In this document: one piece after another, positions 52,617 to 59,766 of the stretch
How the letters are laid out: the number at the start of each line of letters is the position of its first letter
Position numbering within the stretch: the first letter of the stretch is position 1
Origin: Chloroflexota bacterium
GTDB lineage: Bacteria > Chloroflexota > Limnocylindria > P2-11E
Direction of reading: 5' to 3'
Length of the DNA: 64,000 nucleotides
Assembly: GCA_027310565.1 (NCBI GenBank)
Contig: DAIDAP010000015.1
Span: 90,867 to 154,866, forward strand
Program-made: the position numbers and the translations under genes
Notes under the pieces: generated by a model
The model's database searches: none
Told to the model about the DNA's origin: nothing
What the model saw: only the letters and a program-made list of their open reading frames with translations

Positions 52617-54044
52617 CTATGGCCCGCCGCGGAGCGCCACCGGGCGCAGGTAGTCGCCGAGCAGCTCGCGCCGCCACCAGGCGCCGGTCTCGCCCCGCTC
52701 GCGCGGCGTGGTGAACCGGTAGCGGTAGAGGCGCGCGCGCACGAAGCGCGGGGGCTTCCCGGCGAATGGGTCGCGGCGGAGCAGCGCGAGCGTCGCGCGA
52801 TCGGCGAGCAGGAGCTTGGTGAGGAACGGCACGAACCACTCCTGGTACGCCGGCGACGACATCGCCGCGAACCACATGAGCCAGTCCAGACGCAGGTGGT
52901 AGGGCGCGTACTGCGGGGGGCGTCTGCGCACGTCGCCCGGCTTCGCCTTGAACTCGTACTCGCGCCAGGCCGTCGCCGGCGTGAGGACGGCCTCGTCGGT
53001 GCCCTCCACGATCACCTCGTCGCGCTCCTTGGTGACCGTGCCGAACGCGCCGTAGGTGCCGACGACGTGGAACGGGTCGAAGGAGTAGTTCATGAGCTGC
53101 CGCCGCGAGAGCAGGTTGCGCGCGGGCCGGTACGAGAGGGCGACGATGAGGGCGGTGACGGCGAGCACGAGGATGCCGTACCAGACGGGTATCGCGGCCG
53201 CGCCGGGCGCCACGGGCAGGACGGCGCCGAGCACGCCGTCGCCGAGGCTCGAGACGGCGAGGACGATCGTGATGAGGTTGAGCCACGCGAAGTTCCCCGA
53301 GAGGAGCAGCCACGTCTGCGTGGCGATGACGATCGCGGCGGCGACGCTGGCGACCGGCTGCGGCGCGAAGAGGAGGAAGGGTACGACGAGCTGCGCGGCG
53401 TGGTTCCCGAGCGCCTCCGCGCGGTGCATCCAGCGGGGGAGACGGTGGAAGTACCAGGAGAGCGGGTTGGGCATCGGCTGCGTCTCGTGGTGGTAGTAGA
53501 GGCAGGTGAGGTCGCGCCAGCAGCGGTCGCCGCGCACCTTGATGAGCCCCGCGCCGAACTCCACGCGGAAGAGGAGCCAGCGCAGGAGGAAGACGAGCGT
53601 GACCGGAGGCGCGACCTGCGCGTTCCCGAGGAAGACCGCGAGGAAGCCGGTCTCGCAGAGCAGCGACTCCCACCCGAAGGCGTAGAAGGTCTGGCCGACG
53701 TTGACGATCGAGAGGTAGAGCCCCCAGAGCACGAGCCACAGGAGCATCGCGGCCGGCGCCGGAAGGAGGTCGGGGAGCCCGAGGACGGCCGCTCCCGCGA
53801 GCGCGATCCCGCTCCATGACACCACGGCGAGGAGACGGTCGGAGTAGCGCAGGTGGAAGAGACTTGGGGCATCGAGGAAACGGACGCGCGCCAGGAAGTC
53901 GGGCACGGGCAGCAGGCCCCGCTCCCCGAGGAGCGGACGGAACTGCCGCAGCGCGGCGGCGAAGGCGACGAGGTAGATCGCGCCCAGGCCGCGCTGGAAG
54001 AGCGCGCGCGCGAGCCAGGAGTCGTCCGTGGCGAGCCAGTCCAC
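52617..54044 (-). CDS. Lipase maturation factor (LMF1/2) family membrane protein
   Basis: A 475-residue membrane protein with about eight helices in the first 320 residues, and conserved blocks YAFGWESLLCETGFLAVFLG, FRVEFGAGLIKVRGD, DLTCLYYHHETQPMPNP and WRDL, which define the LMF/DUF1222 family. The C-terminal third (SFDPFHVVGTYGAFGTVTKERDEVIVEG to the end) is soluble. In animals LMF1 helps lipase folding; bacterial function is unknown. Divergent from the hydrolase gene by only 9 bases. Confidence 0.9.
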   Translation of the reverse strand: MDWLATDDSWLARALFQRGLGAIYLVAFAAALRQFRPLLGERGLLPVPDFLARVRFLDAPSLFHLRYSDRLLAVVSWSGIALAGAAVLGLPDLLPAPAAMLLWLVLWGLYLSIVNVGQTFYAFGWESLLCETGFLAVFLGNAQVAPPVTLVFLLRWLLFRVEFGAGLIKVRGDRCWRDLTCLYYHHETQPMPNPLSWYFHRLPRWMHRAEALGNHAAQLVVPFLLFAPQPVASVAAAIVIATQTWLLLSGNFAWLNLITIVLAVSSLGDGVLGAVLPVAPGAAAIPVWYGILVLAVTALIVALSYRPARNLLSRRQLMNYSFDPFHVVGTYGAFGTVTKERDEVIVEGTDEAVLTPATAWREYEFKAKPGDVRRRPPQYAPYHLRLDWLMWFAAMSSPAYQEWFVPFLTKLLLADRATLALLRRDPFAGKPPRFVRARLYRYRFTTPRERGETGAWWRRELLGDYLRPVALRGGP

Positions 54045-54053
54045 CGGCCCTCA

Positions 54054-54824
54054 ATGGTGAGCCTGCTGCTCCTTCACGGGTGGAGCGGCTCGAGCGGAAA
54101 CTTCCGGGCGTGGCGGCCGGCGCTCGACGCCAGGTTCGCCGTGCTCGCCCCGAACCTTCCCGGGTGCGCCGGCGCTCCGTCGCTCGCGGAGCGGCACAGC
54201 GCCGATGCGTACGCGCGGTGGGCGCTCCGGCTCCTCGACGCGATGGGGGTCGCGCATGCCGTCGTCGGCGGCCTGTGCTCGGGGTCGGCGATCGCGCTCG
54301 CGCTCGCCGAGCTCGCGCCGGAGCGCGTGGACGGGCTGCTCCTCCACACGCCGTTCCTCGGACCGCGCTTCATCCGCCCCGCCGTCCGCGCGCAGCTGCG
54401 CCTGGTCACCTCGCCGCTCGGGTCGCTGTACGCGCCGCTGCGCCGCAGCACGGCGCTCGTGACGGCGCACCGGCGCATCTTCGCGAACGGGGCGGATGCC
54501 GCCGACGAGCGGCTCGCGCACGACCAGAGCGACCTCGTGCGCGCCGACGCGCGCGCCGCCCGGGACCTCGCCCACGACGTGCTGACGATGGAGCGGACCG
54601 GGACGATCGTCGGCTGGACGAAGCCCCTGGGCGTCGTGCTCGCGGAGAGCGACGCGTTCGTCGACGCCCCGCGGACGGCCGCGGCGATCCTCGCGGCGGC
54701 GCCGCACGCGCACGTGGAGCGGCTCGCCGGCGGGCATGGGTGGACGGCCGAGTACGTCGCCGCCCAGGACGCGGCGCTGCGGCGCATCGCCACGCGCCTG
54801 GCCCCCGAGCCGGCCGGCGGGTGA
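54054..54824 (+). CDS. Alpha/beta hydrolase with apparent Cys nucleophile
   Basis: A 256-residue hydrolase fold. LLLLHGWSGSSGNFRAW (oxyanion region, about 4-20), nucleophile elbow VVGGLCSGSAIALALAE (about 76-92), acid candidate in VVLAESDAFVD (about 204-214), and GGHGW His near 232. Aligning the elbow with the usual G-x-S-x-G gives G-L-C-S-G, that is Cys in place of Ser; an alternative alignment would use the following Ser. Overlaps the nitroreductase-like gene by 4 bases. Confidence 0.85.
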   Translation: MVSLLLLHGWSGSSGNFRAWRPALDARFAVLAPNLPGCAGAPSLAERHSADAYARWALRLLDAMGVAHAVVGGLCSGSAIALALAELAPERVDGLLLHTPFLGPRFIRPAVRAQLRLVTSPLGSLYAPLRRSTALVTAHRRIFANGADAADERLAHDQSDLVRADARAARDLAHDVLTMERTGTIVGWTKPLGVVLAESDAFVDAPRTAAAILAAAPHAHVERLAGGHGWTAEYVAAQDAALRRIATRLAPEPAGG

Positions 54825-55180
54825 GCGGTCGCGATCCGGTGGACCCGGACGAGCTCACCCTCGTGACGAGCGGTCGCCGGACCGGGCGACCGCACGCGGT
54901 GACGCTGTGGTTCGCCCGCGAGGGCGACGTGCTCTGGCTGCGTGCCGACCGGAGCGCCGACTGGTACCGCAACCTCGTCCGCGAGCCGCGCTGCCGCGTG
55001 CGCGTGGCCGACCGCGAATGGGACGCGGTCCGGGAGCGCCTGGACGACGAGGCCTCGGCGTTGCGGCACCTGGTCGAGCTCTGGCGCGCGAAGTACGGCG
55101 TCGAATGGGTCGCGGACTGGTACGTGGACCACGGCCGGATCCCCGTCCGGCTGGCGCCCGCGAGCGCCGGCCGGCCTTAG
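54821..55180 (+). CDS. Deazaflavin-dependent nitroreductase/F420-type flavin-binding split barrel protein
   Basis: A 119-residue protein with VTSGRRTGRPHAVTLWFAREGDVLWLRA at the start and WYRNLVREPRCRVRV near 46-60, the pattern of DUF385/Ddn-like nitroreductases in the pyridoxamine oxidase-like barrel superfamily. The cofactor could be F420 or flavin and cannot be settled by sequence. GTG start overlapping the hydrolase stop suggests they act or are expressed together. Confidence 0.8.
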   Translation: MSGRDPVDPDELTLVTSGRRTGRPHAVTLWFAREGDVLWLRADRSADWYRNLVREPRCRVRVADREWDAVRERLDDEASALRHLVELWRAKYGVEWVADWYVDHGRIPVRLAPASAGRP

Positions 55181-55201
55181 GACGCGGTCTATCCTCGGGT
55201 C

Positions 55202-56539
55202 ATGCGCATGCTGCTGCGGCTGGCTTCGTTGGCCGCCGCGGCGCTGGGCGTGCTGGGCCTCGCCGCCTCCGCCGCGGAGCCGAACGTGGTCCTCGTGGGG
55301 CGCATCGAGGACGCCATCAACCCGATCACCGCGCGCTACGTCACGCGGGTCGTCGACGAGGGCGAGCAGCGCGGGGTCGCCGCCGTCGTCTTCGTCATCG
55401 ACACCCCCGGCGGGCTCATCGACTCGACGTACGAGATCACGAACCGCTTCCTGAACGCGCGCGTCCCCGTCGTCACGTACGTCGCGCCGGCGGGCGCTCG
55501 GGCCGCGTCCGCCGGGACGTTCATCACGCTGGCGGGCAACGTCGCCGCGATGGCGCCGTCGACCAACATCGGCGCGGCGACGCCCGTGGATTCGTCCGGG
55601 AATGACATCCCCGGCGATCTCGGGACCAAGGTCAAGAACGACGCCGTCGCCCGGATCGTCGCCATCGCGAGGGCGCGCGGCCGGAACGAGCAGTGGGCCG
55701 AGGCCGCCGTGCGCCAGGGCGTGAGCATCGGCGTGGACGAGGCCGTCGCTGGGGACGTCGTGGATCTCGTGGCCGCCGACGTTGGCGACCTGCTCGCGAA
55801 GATCGACGGCCGCACGGTGACGACCGCGGCGGGCCCGGTGACGCTGGCGACGAAGAGCGCCACGACCGACGATGCCGGCCCCACGCCGTTCGAGGACATC
55901 CTGCGCTTCATCGTCGACCCGCAGGTCGCCGTGCTGCTCTTCACCGTGGGCACCTACGGGCTCATCTTCGAGCTGTCGAACCCGAGCCTCATCTTCCCGG
56001 GCGTCATCGGCGTCATCGCGATCATCCTCGCGCTCTTCGCCTTCGGGACGCTCGACGCGAACGGCGCGGGCGTCGCGCTCATGGTGTTCGGCGTCATCCT
56101 GTTCATCGCCGAGATCAAGGTGGCGAGCCACGGGCTGCTCACGGCCGGGGGCATCGCCGCGTTGACGGTGGGCGTGATCATCCTGTTCCCGCCGCTGCGG
56201 CCGACGTTCCCGGGCATCCGGCTGGTGGTCGAGCCGGCCGTCATCGCGTTCGTGATAGCGGTCACGGGCGGCTTCTTCCTCGCGATCGCGCGTCTGGCGG
56301 TGGGCATGCGGCGCCTGCCCGTCGCGAGCGGGACCGGGCTGCTCGTCGGGGCGACGGGCACCGCGAAGAGCGACATCGCGCCGACGGGCATCGCGCACGT
56401 CGCGGGGGAGGACTGGACGGTCGTCTCGGCCGGCGCGCCCATCCCCAAGGGCGGCGCGCTGCGCGTTCGACGCGTGGACGGCGTGCGGCTTATCGTCGAT
56501 GCCGTCACCGAGGCGACGGAGCGAAGGGGAGGGAACTGA
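55202..56539 (+). CDS. NfeD family membrane serine protease
   Basis: A 445-residue protein: signal sequence (1-24), ClpP-like protease domain (about 28-210, FVIDTPGGLIDST and AGARAASAGTFITLAGN with the catalytic Ser), about five membrane helices (240-375), and a C-terminal OB-fold NfeD domain (375-445). In characterised homologues it pairs with, and can cleave, the slipin/stomatin encoded next door; the next gene here is exactly such a slipin, 5 bases downstream. Confidence 0.93.
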   Translation: MRMLLRLASLAAAALGVLGLAASAAEPNVVLVGRIEDAINPITARYVTRVVDEGEQRGVAAVVFVIDTPGGLIDSTYEITNRFLNARVPVVTYVAPAGARAASAGTFITLAGNVAAMAPSTNIGAATPVDSSGNDIPGDLGTKVKNDAVARIVAIARARGRNEQWAEAAVRQGVSIGVDEAVAGDVVDLVAADVGDLLAKIDGRTVTTAAGPVTLATKSATTDDAGPTPFEDILRFIVDPQVAVLLFTVGTYGLIFELSNPSLIFPGVIGVIAIILALFAFGTLDANGAGVALMVFGVILFIAEIKVASHGLLTAGGIAALTVGVIILFPPLRPTFPGIRLVVEPAVIAFVIAVTGGFFLAIARLAVGMRRLPVASGTGLLVGATGTAKSDIAPTGIAHVAGEDWTVVSAGAPIPKGGALRVRRVDGVRLIVDAVTEATERRGGN

Positions 56540-56544
56540 GCGAG

Positions 56545-57423
56545 ATGGATACGAGCCTGCTCATCACGATCGCCCTCGCGATCATCGCGCTGCTCATCCT
56601 GCGGTCCATCGTGCACATCGTCCCGGAGTACCAGCGGCTGGTGGTGCTGTTCCTCGGCCGCTTCCAGCGCATCGCGGGTCCGGGCCTGGTGCTGCTCCTG
56701 CCGCCGCCCATCCAGACCGCCCAGGTCGTTGACCTGCGCGAATTCGTCGTCGAGATCCCGCAGCAGACCACGATCTCTAAGGACAACGCGCCGATCTCGA
56801 TCGACTTCCTCATCTACCAGAAGGTCGTCGAAGCTGCCGACTCGTACCTCAAGGTCGCGAACTTCCGCAGCGCCGTGCAGGGCATCGCGACGACCACGCT
56901 GCGCGCCGTGATCGGCGACATCCTCCTCGACGACGTGCTGTCGAAGCGCGAGCAGATCAACGAGGTGCTGCGGAGCAAGCTGGACGACGTGACGCAGCGC
57001 TGGGGCGTGAAGGTGACGACGGTCGAGATCCGCGAGATCACGCCGCCGCGCGACATCCAGGAAGCGATGAACCGCCAGATGTCCGCCGAGCGCAACCGCC
57101 GCGCCGCCATCCTCGAGGCCGAGGGTAAGAAGCAGTCCGCCATCCTGGTGGCCGAGGGCGACAAGCAGTCGAACATCCTCCAGGCGGAAGGCGCGCGGCA
57201 GGCGCAGATCCTGCGCGCCGAGGGCTTCGCCCTGGCCCTCGAGGCGATCAACAACACGGCGGCGCACGTCGACCCGCGGACGATGACGCTCCAGTACCTC
57301 GACGCGCTGCGTCAGCTCGGCGCCTCGCCGGCGACGAAGTTCATCATCCCGACGGAGTTCGCGGCCCTCGCCGCGCCGCTCGCGGCGTTCGCGCGCGGCG
57401 ACGGCGAGGAGAAGAAGGCCTAG
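56545..57423 (+). CDS. Slipin/SPFH domain protein
   Basis: A 292-residue protein. N-terminal membrane helix (about 5-24), SPFH/band 7 domain (about 25-180, IVPEYQRLVVLFLGRFQRIAGPGLVLLLP), then a long coiled coil (180-230, AERNRRAAILEAEGKKQSAILVAEG, repeated A-E-G units). Forms membrane microdomain scaffolds with NfeD. A GGGAGGG site lies about 10 bases before the ATG. Its stop overlaps the convergent SOS-controlled small gene by 4 bases. Confidence 0.93.
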   Translation: MDTSLLITIALAIIALLILRSIVHIVPEYQRLVVLFLGRFQRIAGPGLVLLLPPPIQTAQVVDLREFVVEIPQQTTISKDNAPISIDFLIYQKVVEAADSYLKVANFRSAVQGIATTTLRAVIGDILLDDVLSKREQINEVLRSKLDDVTQRWGVKVTTVEIREITPPRDIQEAMNRQMSAERNRRAAILEAEGKKQSAILVAEGDKQSNILQAEGARQAQILRAEGFALALEAINNTAAHVDPRTMTLQYLDALRQLGASPATKFIIPTEFAALAAPLAAFARGDGEEKKA

Positions 57424-57620
57424 CGCCGACGCCCACGGAGGAGCGACCGCGCCTCGCCCCGGGCCGCGCCCGCGGGCACGGCCATCGGCCGTGTGAGACG
57501 GCGGGCGGGGAAGGGCGAATAGACGCGCGGCGGTACCCGCCAGGCGGGCTCCGTGGCGGGTACCGCGAGCGCGCGGCGTGGAGGAAGGGCGGCGAAGGTG
57601 ATCGCGACGGCGGCGGCCAT
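57420..57620 (-). CDS. Small basic protein under SOS (LexA) control, unknown function
   Basis: A 66-residue ORF on the minus strand from ATG (57618-57620) to TAG (57420-57422). It is supported by a full expression signal: GGGGAG at 57627-57632 spaced 6 bases from ATG, a TTGACA-16-TAAGAT promoter, and two LexA boxes. The product has 13 Arg, about 11 Pro, no Lys and two Glu, with a short hydrophobic start (MAAAVAITFAALPP). It has no motif that I recognise. By position in the SOS regulon a division inhibitor, mutasome accessory or toxin are possible, but none is shown by sequence. Confidence 0.7.
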   Translation of the reverse strand: MAAAVAITFAALPPRRALAVPATEPAWRVPPRVYSPFPARRLTRPMAVPAGAARGEARSLLRGRRR

Positions 57621-57643
57621 ACGGTGCTCCCCGATGCGTATTT

Positions 57644-57657
57644 CGAACGGACGTTCG
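57644..57657. promoter_or_regulatory. LexA box 1, perfect consensus
   Basis: CGAACGGACGTTCG matches CGAACRNRYGTTYG at every position. It covers the expected transcription start of the minus-strand small gene (about 57652). Confidence 0.9.
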
Positions 57658-57658
57658 C

Positions 57659-57686
57659 ATCTTAGAACGTCTGTTCCCATTGTCAA
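57659..57686 (-). promoter_or_regulatory. SOS promoter of the 66-residue gene
   Basis: On the minus strand TTGACA (57681-57686) is a perfect -35, followed after 16 bases by TAAGAT (57659-57664) as -10. LexA box 2 fills the spacer and box 1 follows the -10. The Shine-Dalgarno and ATG follow with a leader of about 31 bases. Confidence 0.85.
57665..57676. promoter_or_regulatory. LexA box 2
   Basis: GAACGTCTGTTC fits GAAC-N4-GTTC. Its centre is 20 bp from that of box 1, two helical turns, allowing LexA dimers on the same face. Confidence 0.85.
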
Positions 57687-57713
57687 GGGGATGGGATACT
57701 CGGCGGCGGAGCC

Positions 57714-58307
57714 TTGAAGAGCGTGATCGGGGCGGAGCTTTTGCCCCAGCGGCCGCGCTACGTCCGCGAGAAGGCGGAGCTGCCGGGCCACATCCTCGAG
57801 CCGGAGTGGGCTGGGACCCGGGTGCTCGTCCGGGTGGGGCAGGACGGCGCGCGATTCACCGGCTACACCGGAGAGGTGGATGGCCCACGCGAGCTGTATG
57901 ACGCGATCGTGGCCGAGGCCCGCTGCGCGAGCGCCATCATCGACGGCGTGCTCGTCGACGACTGGCGCGACGAGGCCGAGCTCGACGTGGACGAGCGGGG
58001 CAACGCCGTGGAGCGCCGGCCCGCGAGCCGCCAGATCTTCGCGGCGTTCGACCTGCTCGCGGTGGACGGTGACAGCCTGCTGGACGTCCCGCTCCTCGAG
58101 CGGCGGCGCCACCTCGAGGGGACGCTGGTGCCGAGCCCCAACGTGCGGCTCACGCCGTACGTGACGAGGGGGCTGCGCTCCTGGCGCGAGACGCTCCTGG
58201 GGCAGGGCTTCACGCGCGTCGTGCTCAAGGCCTGGAACAGCGCGTACTCGCCCGGCAGGACCACGAATGACTGGCTCGTCGTCGAGAAGTTCAGCGGAGT
58301 CAAGTGA
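57714..58307 (+). CDS. DNA ligase adenylation-domain-like protein lacking the catalytic lysine
   Basis: A 197-residue protein resembling the nucleotidyltransferase domain of ATP-dependent (LigD-type) DNA ligases. Motif I, normally KxDGxR after E-P-K/x, reads EPEWAGTRVLV: catalytic Lys is Glu and the Asp is Ala. Motif III-like IIDGVLVDDWRDE, IV-like FAAFDLLAVDGD and V-like VLKAWNSAYSPGRTTNDWLVV are kept. It therefore probably binds a partner or nucleotide without self-adenylating. TTG 57714 start with GGAG 4-7 bases upstream; GTG 57723 is possible. Divergent from the SOS small gene, and LexA box 2 lies 38-49 bases upstream. Confidence 0.75.
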   Translation: MKSVIGAELLPQRPRYVREKAELPGHILEPEWAGTRVLVRVGQDGARFTGYTGEVDGPRELYDAIVAEARCASAIIDGVLVDDWRDEAELDVDERGNAVERRPASRQIFAAFDLLAVDGDSLLDVPLLERRRHLEGTLVPSPNVRLTPYVTRGLRSWRETLLGQGFTRVVLKAWNSAYSPGRTTNDWLVVEKFSGVK

Positions 58308-58318
58308 CGGAGGTTCAG

Positions 58319-59596
58319 GTGGCAACCACGAAGACCGCGATCATCGACCACACGCAGCGCGACCCCTGGTCAGTCGCGCAGGAGCAGTTCGGCATCGCAG
58401 CCGAGCGCCTGCATCTCGATCCGAACATGCGCGGCATCCTCGCGGAGTGCCAGCGCGAGCTCACGGTCCACTTCCCCGTCCGCATGGCCGACGGTGTGGT
58501 GAAGGTCTTCACCGGCTACCGCGTCCAGCACAACGTCTCGCGCGGCCCGGGGAAGGGCGGCATCCGCTACCACCCGTCGGTGACGCTGAACGAGGTCAAG
58601 GCGCTGGCGATGTGGATGACCTGGAAGTGCGCGGTCGTCGGCATCCCGTACGGCGGCGCCAAGGGCGGCGTCGTGTGCGACCCGAAGACGATGAGCGCGC
58701 AGCAGCTCGAGACGATGACGAGGCGCTTCGCGACCGAGATCATGCTGCTCATCGGACCGGAGCGCGATATCCCGGCGCCCGACGTCAACACCAACGCGCA
58801 GACCATGGCCTGGATCATGGACACGTACTCGATGCACCACGGGTACACGGCGCCGGCGGTCGTCACGGGCAAGCCGATCTCCATCGGTGGGAGCGAGGGA
58901 CGGAACGAGGCGACCGCGCGCGGAGCGGTCTACACGGTCATCGAGGCGGCGAAGCACCTCGGGATGGACCTCGAGGGCGCGCGTGTCGTGGTGCAGGGCT
59001 TCGGGAACGCCGGGATGTTCTCGGCGAAGCTCATGGCGGAGCTCGGCGCGAGGGTCCTGGCGGTCTCCGACACCGGCGGCGGCATCCACAGCGCCAAGGG
59101 CCTCGATCCCCACAAGATCGACGCGTACAAGCGCGAGACGGGCTCGGTGGTCGGATTCCCCGGCTCGGAGAGGGTGACCAACAGCGAGCTGCTCGAGCTC
59201 GACTGCGACGTCCTCATCCCCGCGGCCATCGAGAACCAGATCGGCGAGCGCAACGCTCCGAACATCAAGGCCAAGATCGTCGCCGAGGCCGCGAACGGCC
59301 CGACGAGCCCCGAGGCGGACCGCATCCTCTTCGACAAGGGGACGTTCCTCATCCCGGACATCCTGTGCAACGCCGGCGGCGTGACGGTGTCGTACTTCGA
59401 GTGGGTGCAGGACCTGCAGAACCTCTTCTGGCGCGAGGCGACGATCAACGCGCGCCTCAAGGAGGTCATGGTCAAGTCCTTCAACGACGTGCTCGACATG
59501 TCGAAGAAGCACAAGGTCGACATGCGGACCGCGGCGTACATGGTCGCGGTGCATCGCGTCGCCGAGGCCACGCTCACGCGCGGCATCTATCCTTAG
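58319..59596 (+). CDS. gdhA: Glutamate dehydrogenase family protein (Glu/Leu/Phe/Val)
   Basis: About 425 residues. Glutamate-binding and catalytic region GPGKGGIRYHPSV and PYGGAKGGVVCDPK (catalytic Lys) lie near 75-120; the cofactor domain shows VVVQGFGNAGMFSAKL (about 225-240). It interconverts glutamate and 2-oxoglutarate with ammonia. GTG 58319 is preferred because GGAGG is 5 bases upstream; GTG 58304, which overlaps the previous stop, is the alternative and adds five residues. Confidence 0.94.
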   Translation: MATTKTAIIDHTQRDPWSVAQEQFGIAAERLHLDPNMRGILAECQRELTVHFPVRMADGVVKVFTGYRVQHNVSRGPGKGGIRYHPSVTLNEVKALAMWMTWKCAVVGIPYGGAKGGVVCDPKTMSAQQLETMTRRFATEIMLLIGPERDIPAPDVNTNAQTMAWIMDTYSMHHGYTAPAVVTGKPISIGGSEGRNEATARGAVYTVIEAAKHLGMDLEGARVVVQGFGNAGMFSAKLMAELGARVLAVSDTGGGIHSAKGLDPHKIDAYKRETGSVVGFPGSERVTNSELLELDCDVLIPAAIENQIGERNAPNIKAKIVAEAANGPTSPEADRILFDKGTFLIPDILCNAGGVTVSYFEWVQDLQNLFWREATINARLKEVMVKSFNDVLDMSKKHKVDMRTAAYMVAVHRVAEATLTRGIYP

Positions 59597-59603
59597 TTTG
59601 TGA

Positions 59604-59750
59604 TGACGGCGGGTCCCTTGGGGGACCCGCCTCCGTCAGAAGAGCGGCAGCATCCCTCGCGGACGGCGGGTCCCTTGGGGGACCCGCCTCCATGAGAAGA
59701 GCGGCAGCACCCGTGGCGGACGGCGGGTCCTGGGGGACCCGCCTCCCCAC
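59604..59750. repeat. Three tandem 57-bp hairpin repeats
   Basis: Three direct copies with a 57-bp period start their stems at 59608, 59665 and 59722. Each contains GGCGGGTCCC-TTGG-GGGACCCGCC (the third is shortened by one pair), separated by a nearly identical spacer containing AGAAGAGCGGCAGCA. They fill the gap between gdhA and the DinG-like gene. Each hairpin could act as a terminator or 3'-end protector, and the array as a REP-like element; a short T-run is absent. Confidence 0.9.
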
Positions 59751-59766
59751 CTAGATAAGGGCTCAG

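Noticed and set aside
59604..59750. Possible CRISPR array
   Set aside because: There are only three units, the spacers are nearly identical to one another, and no cas gene is present.
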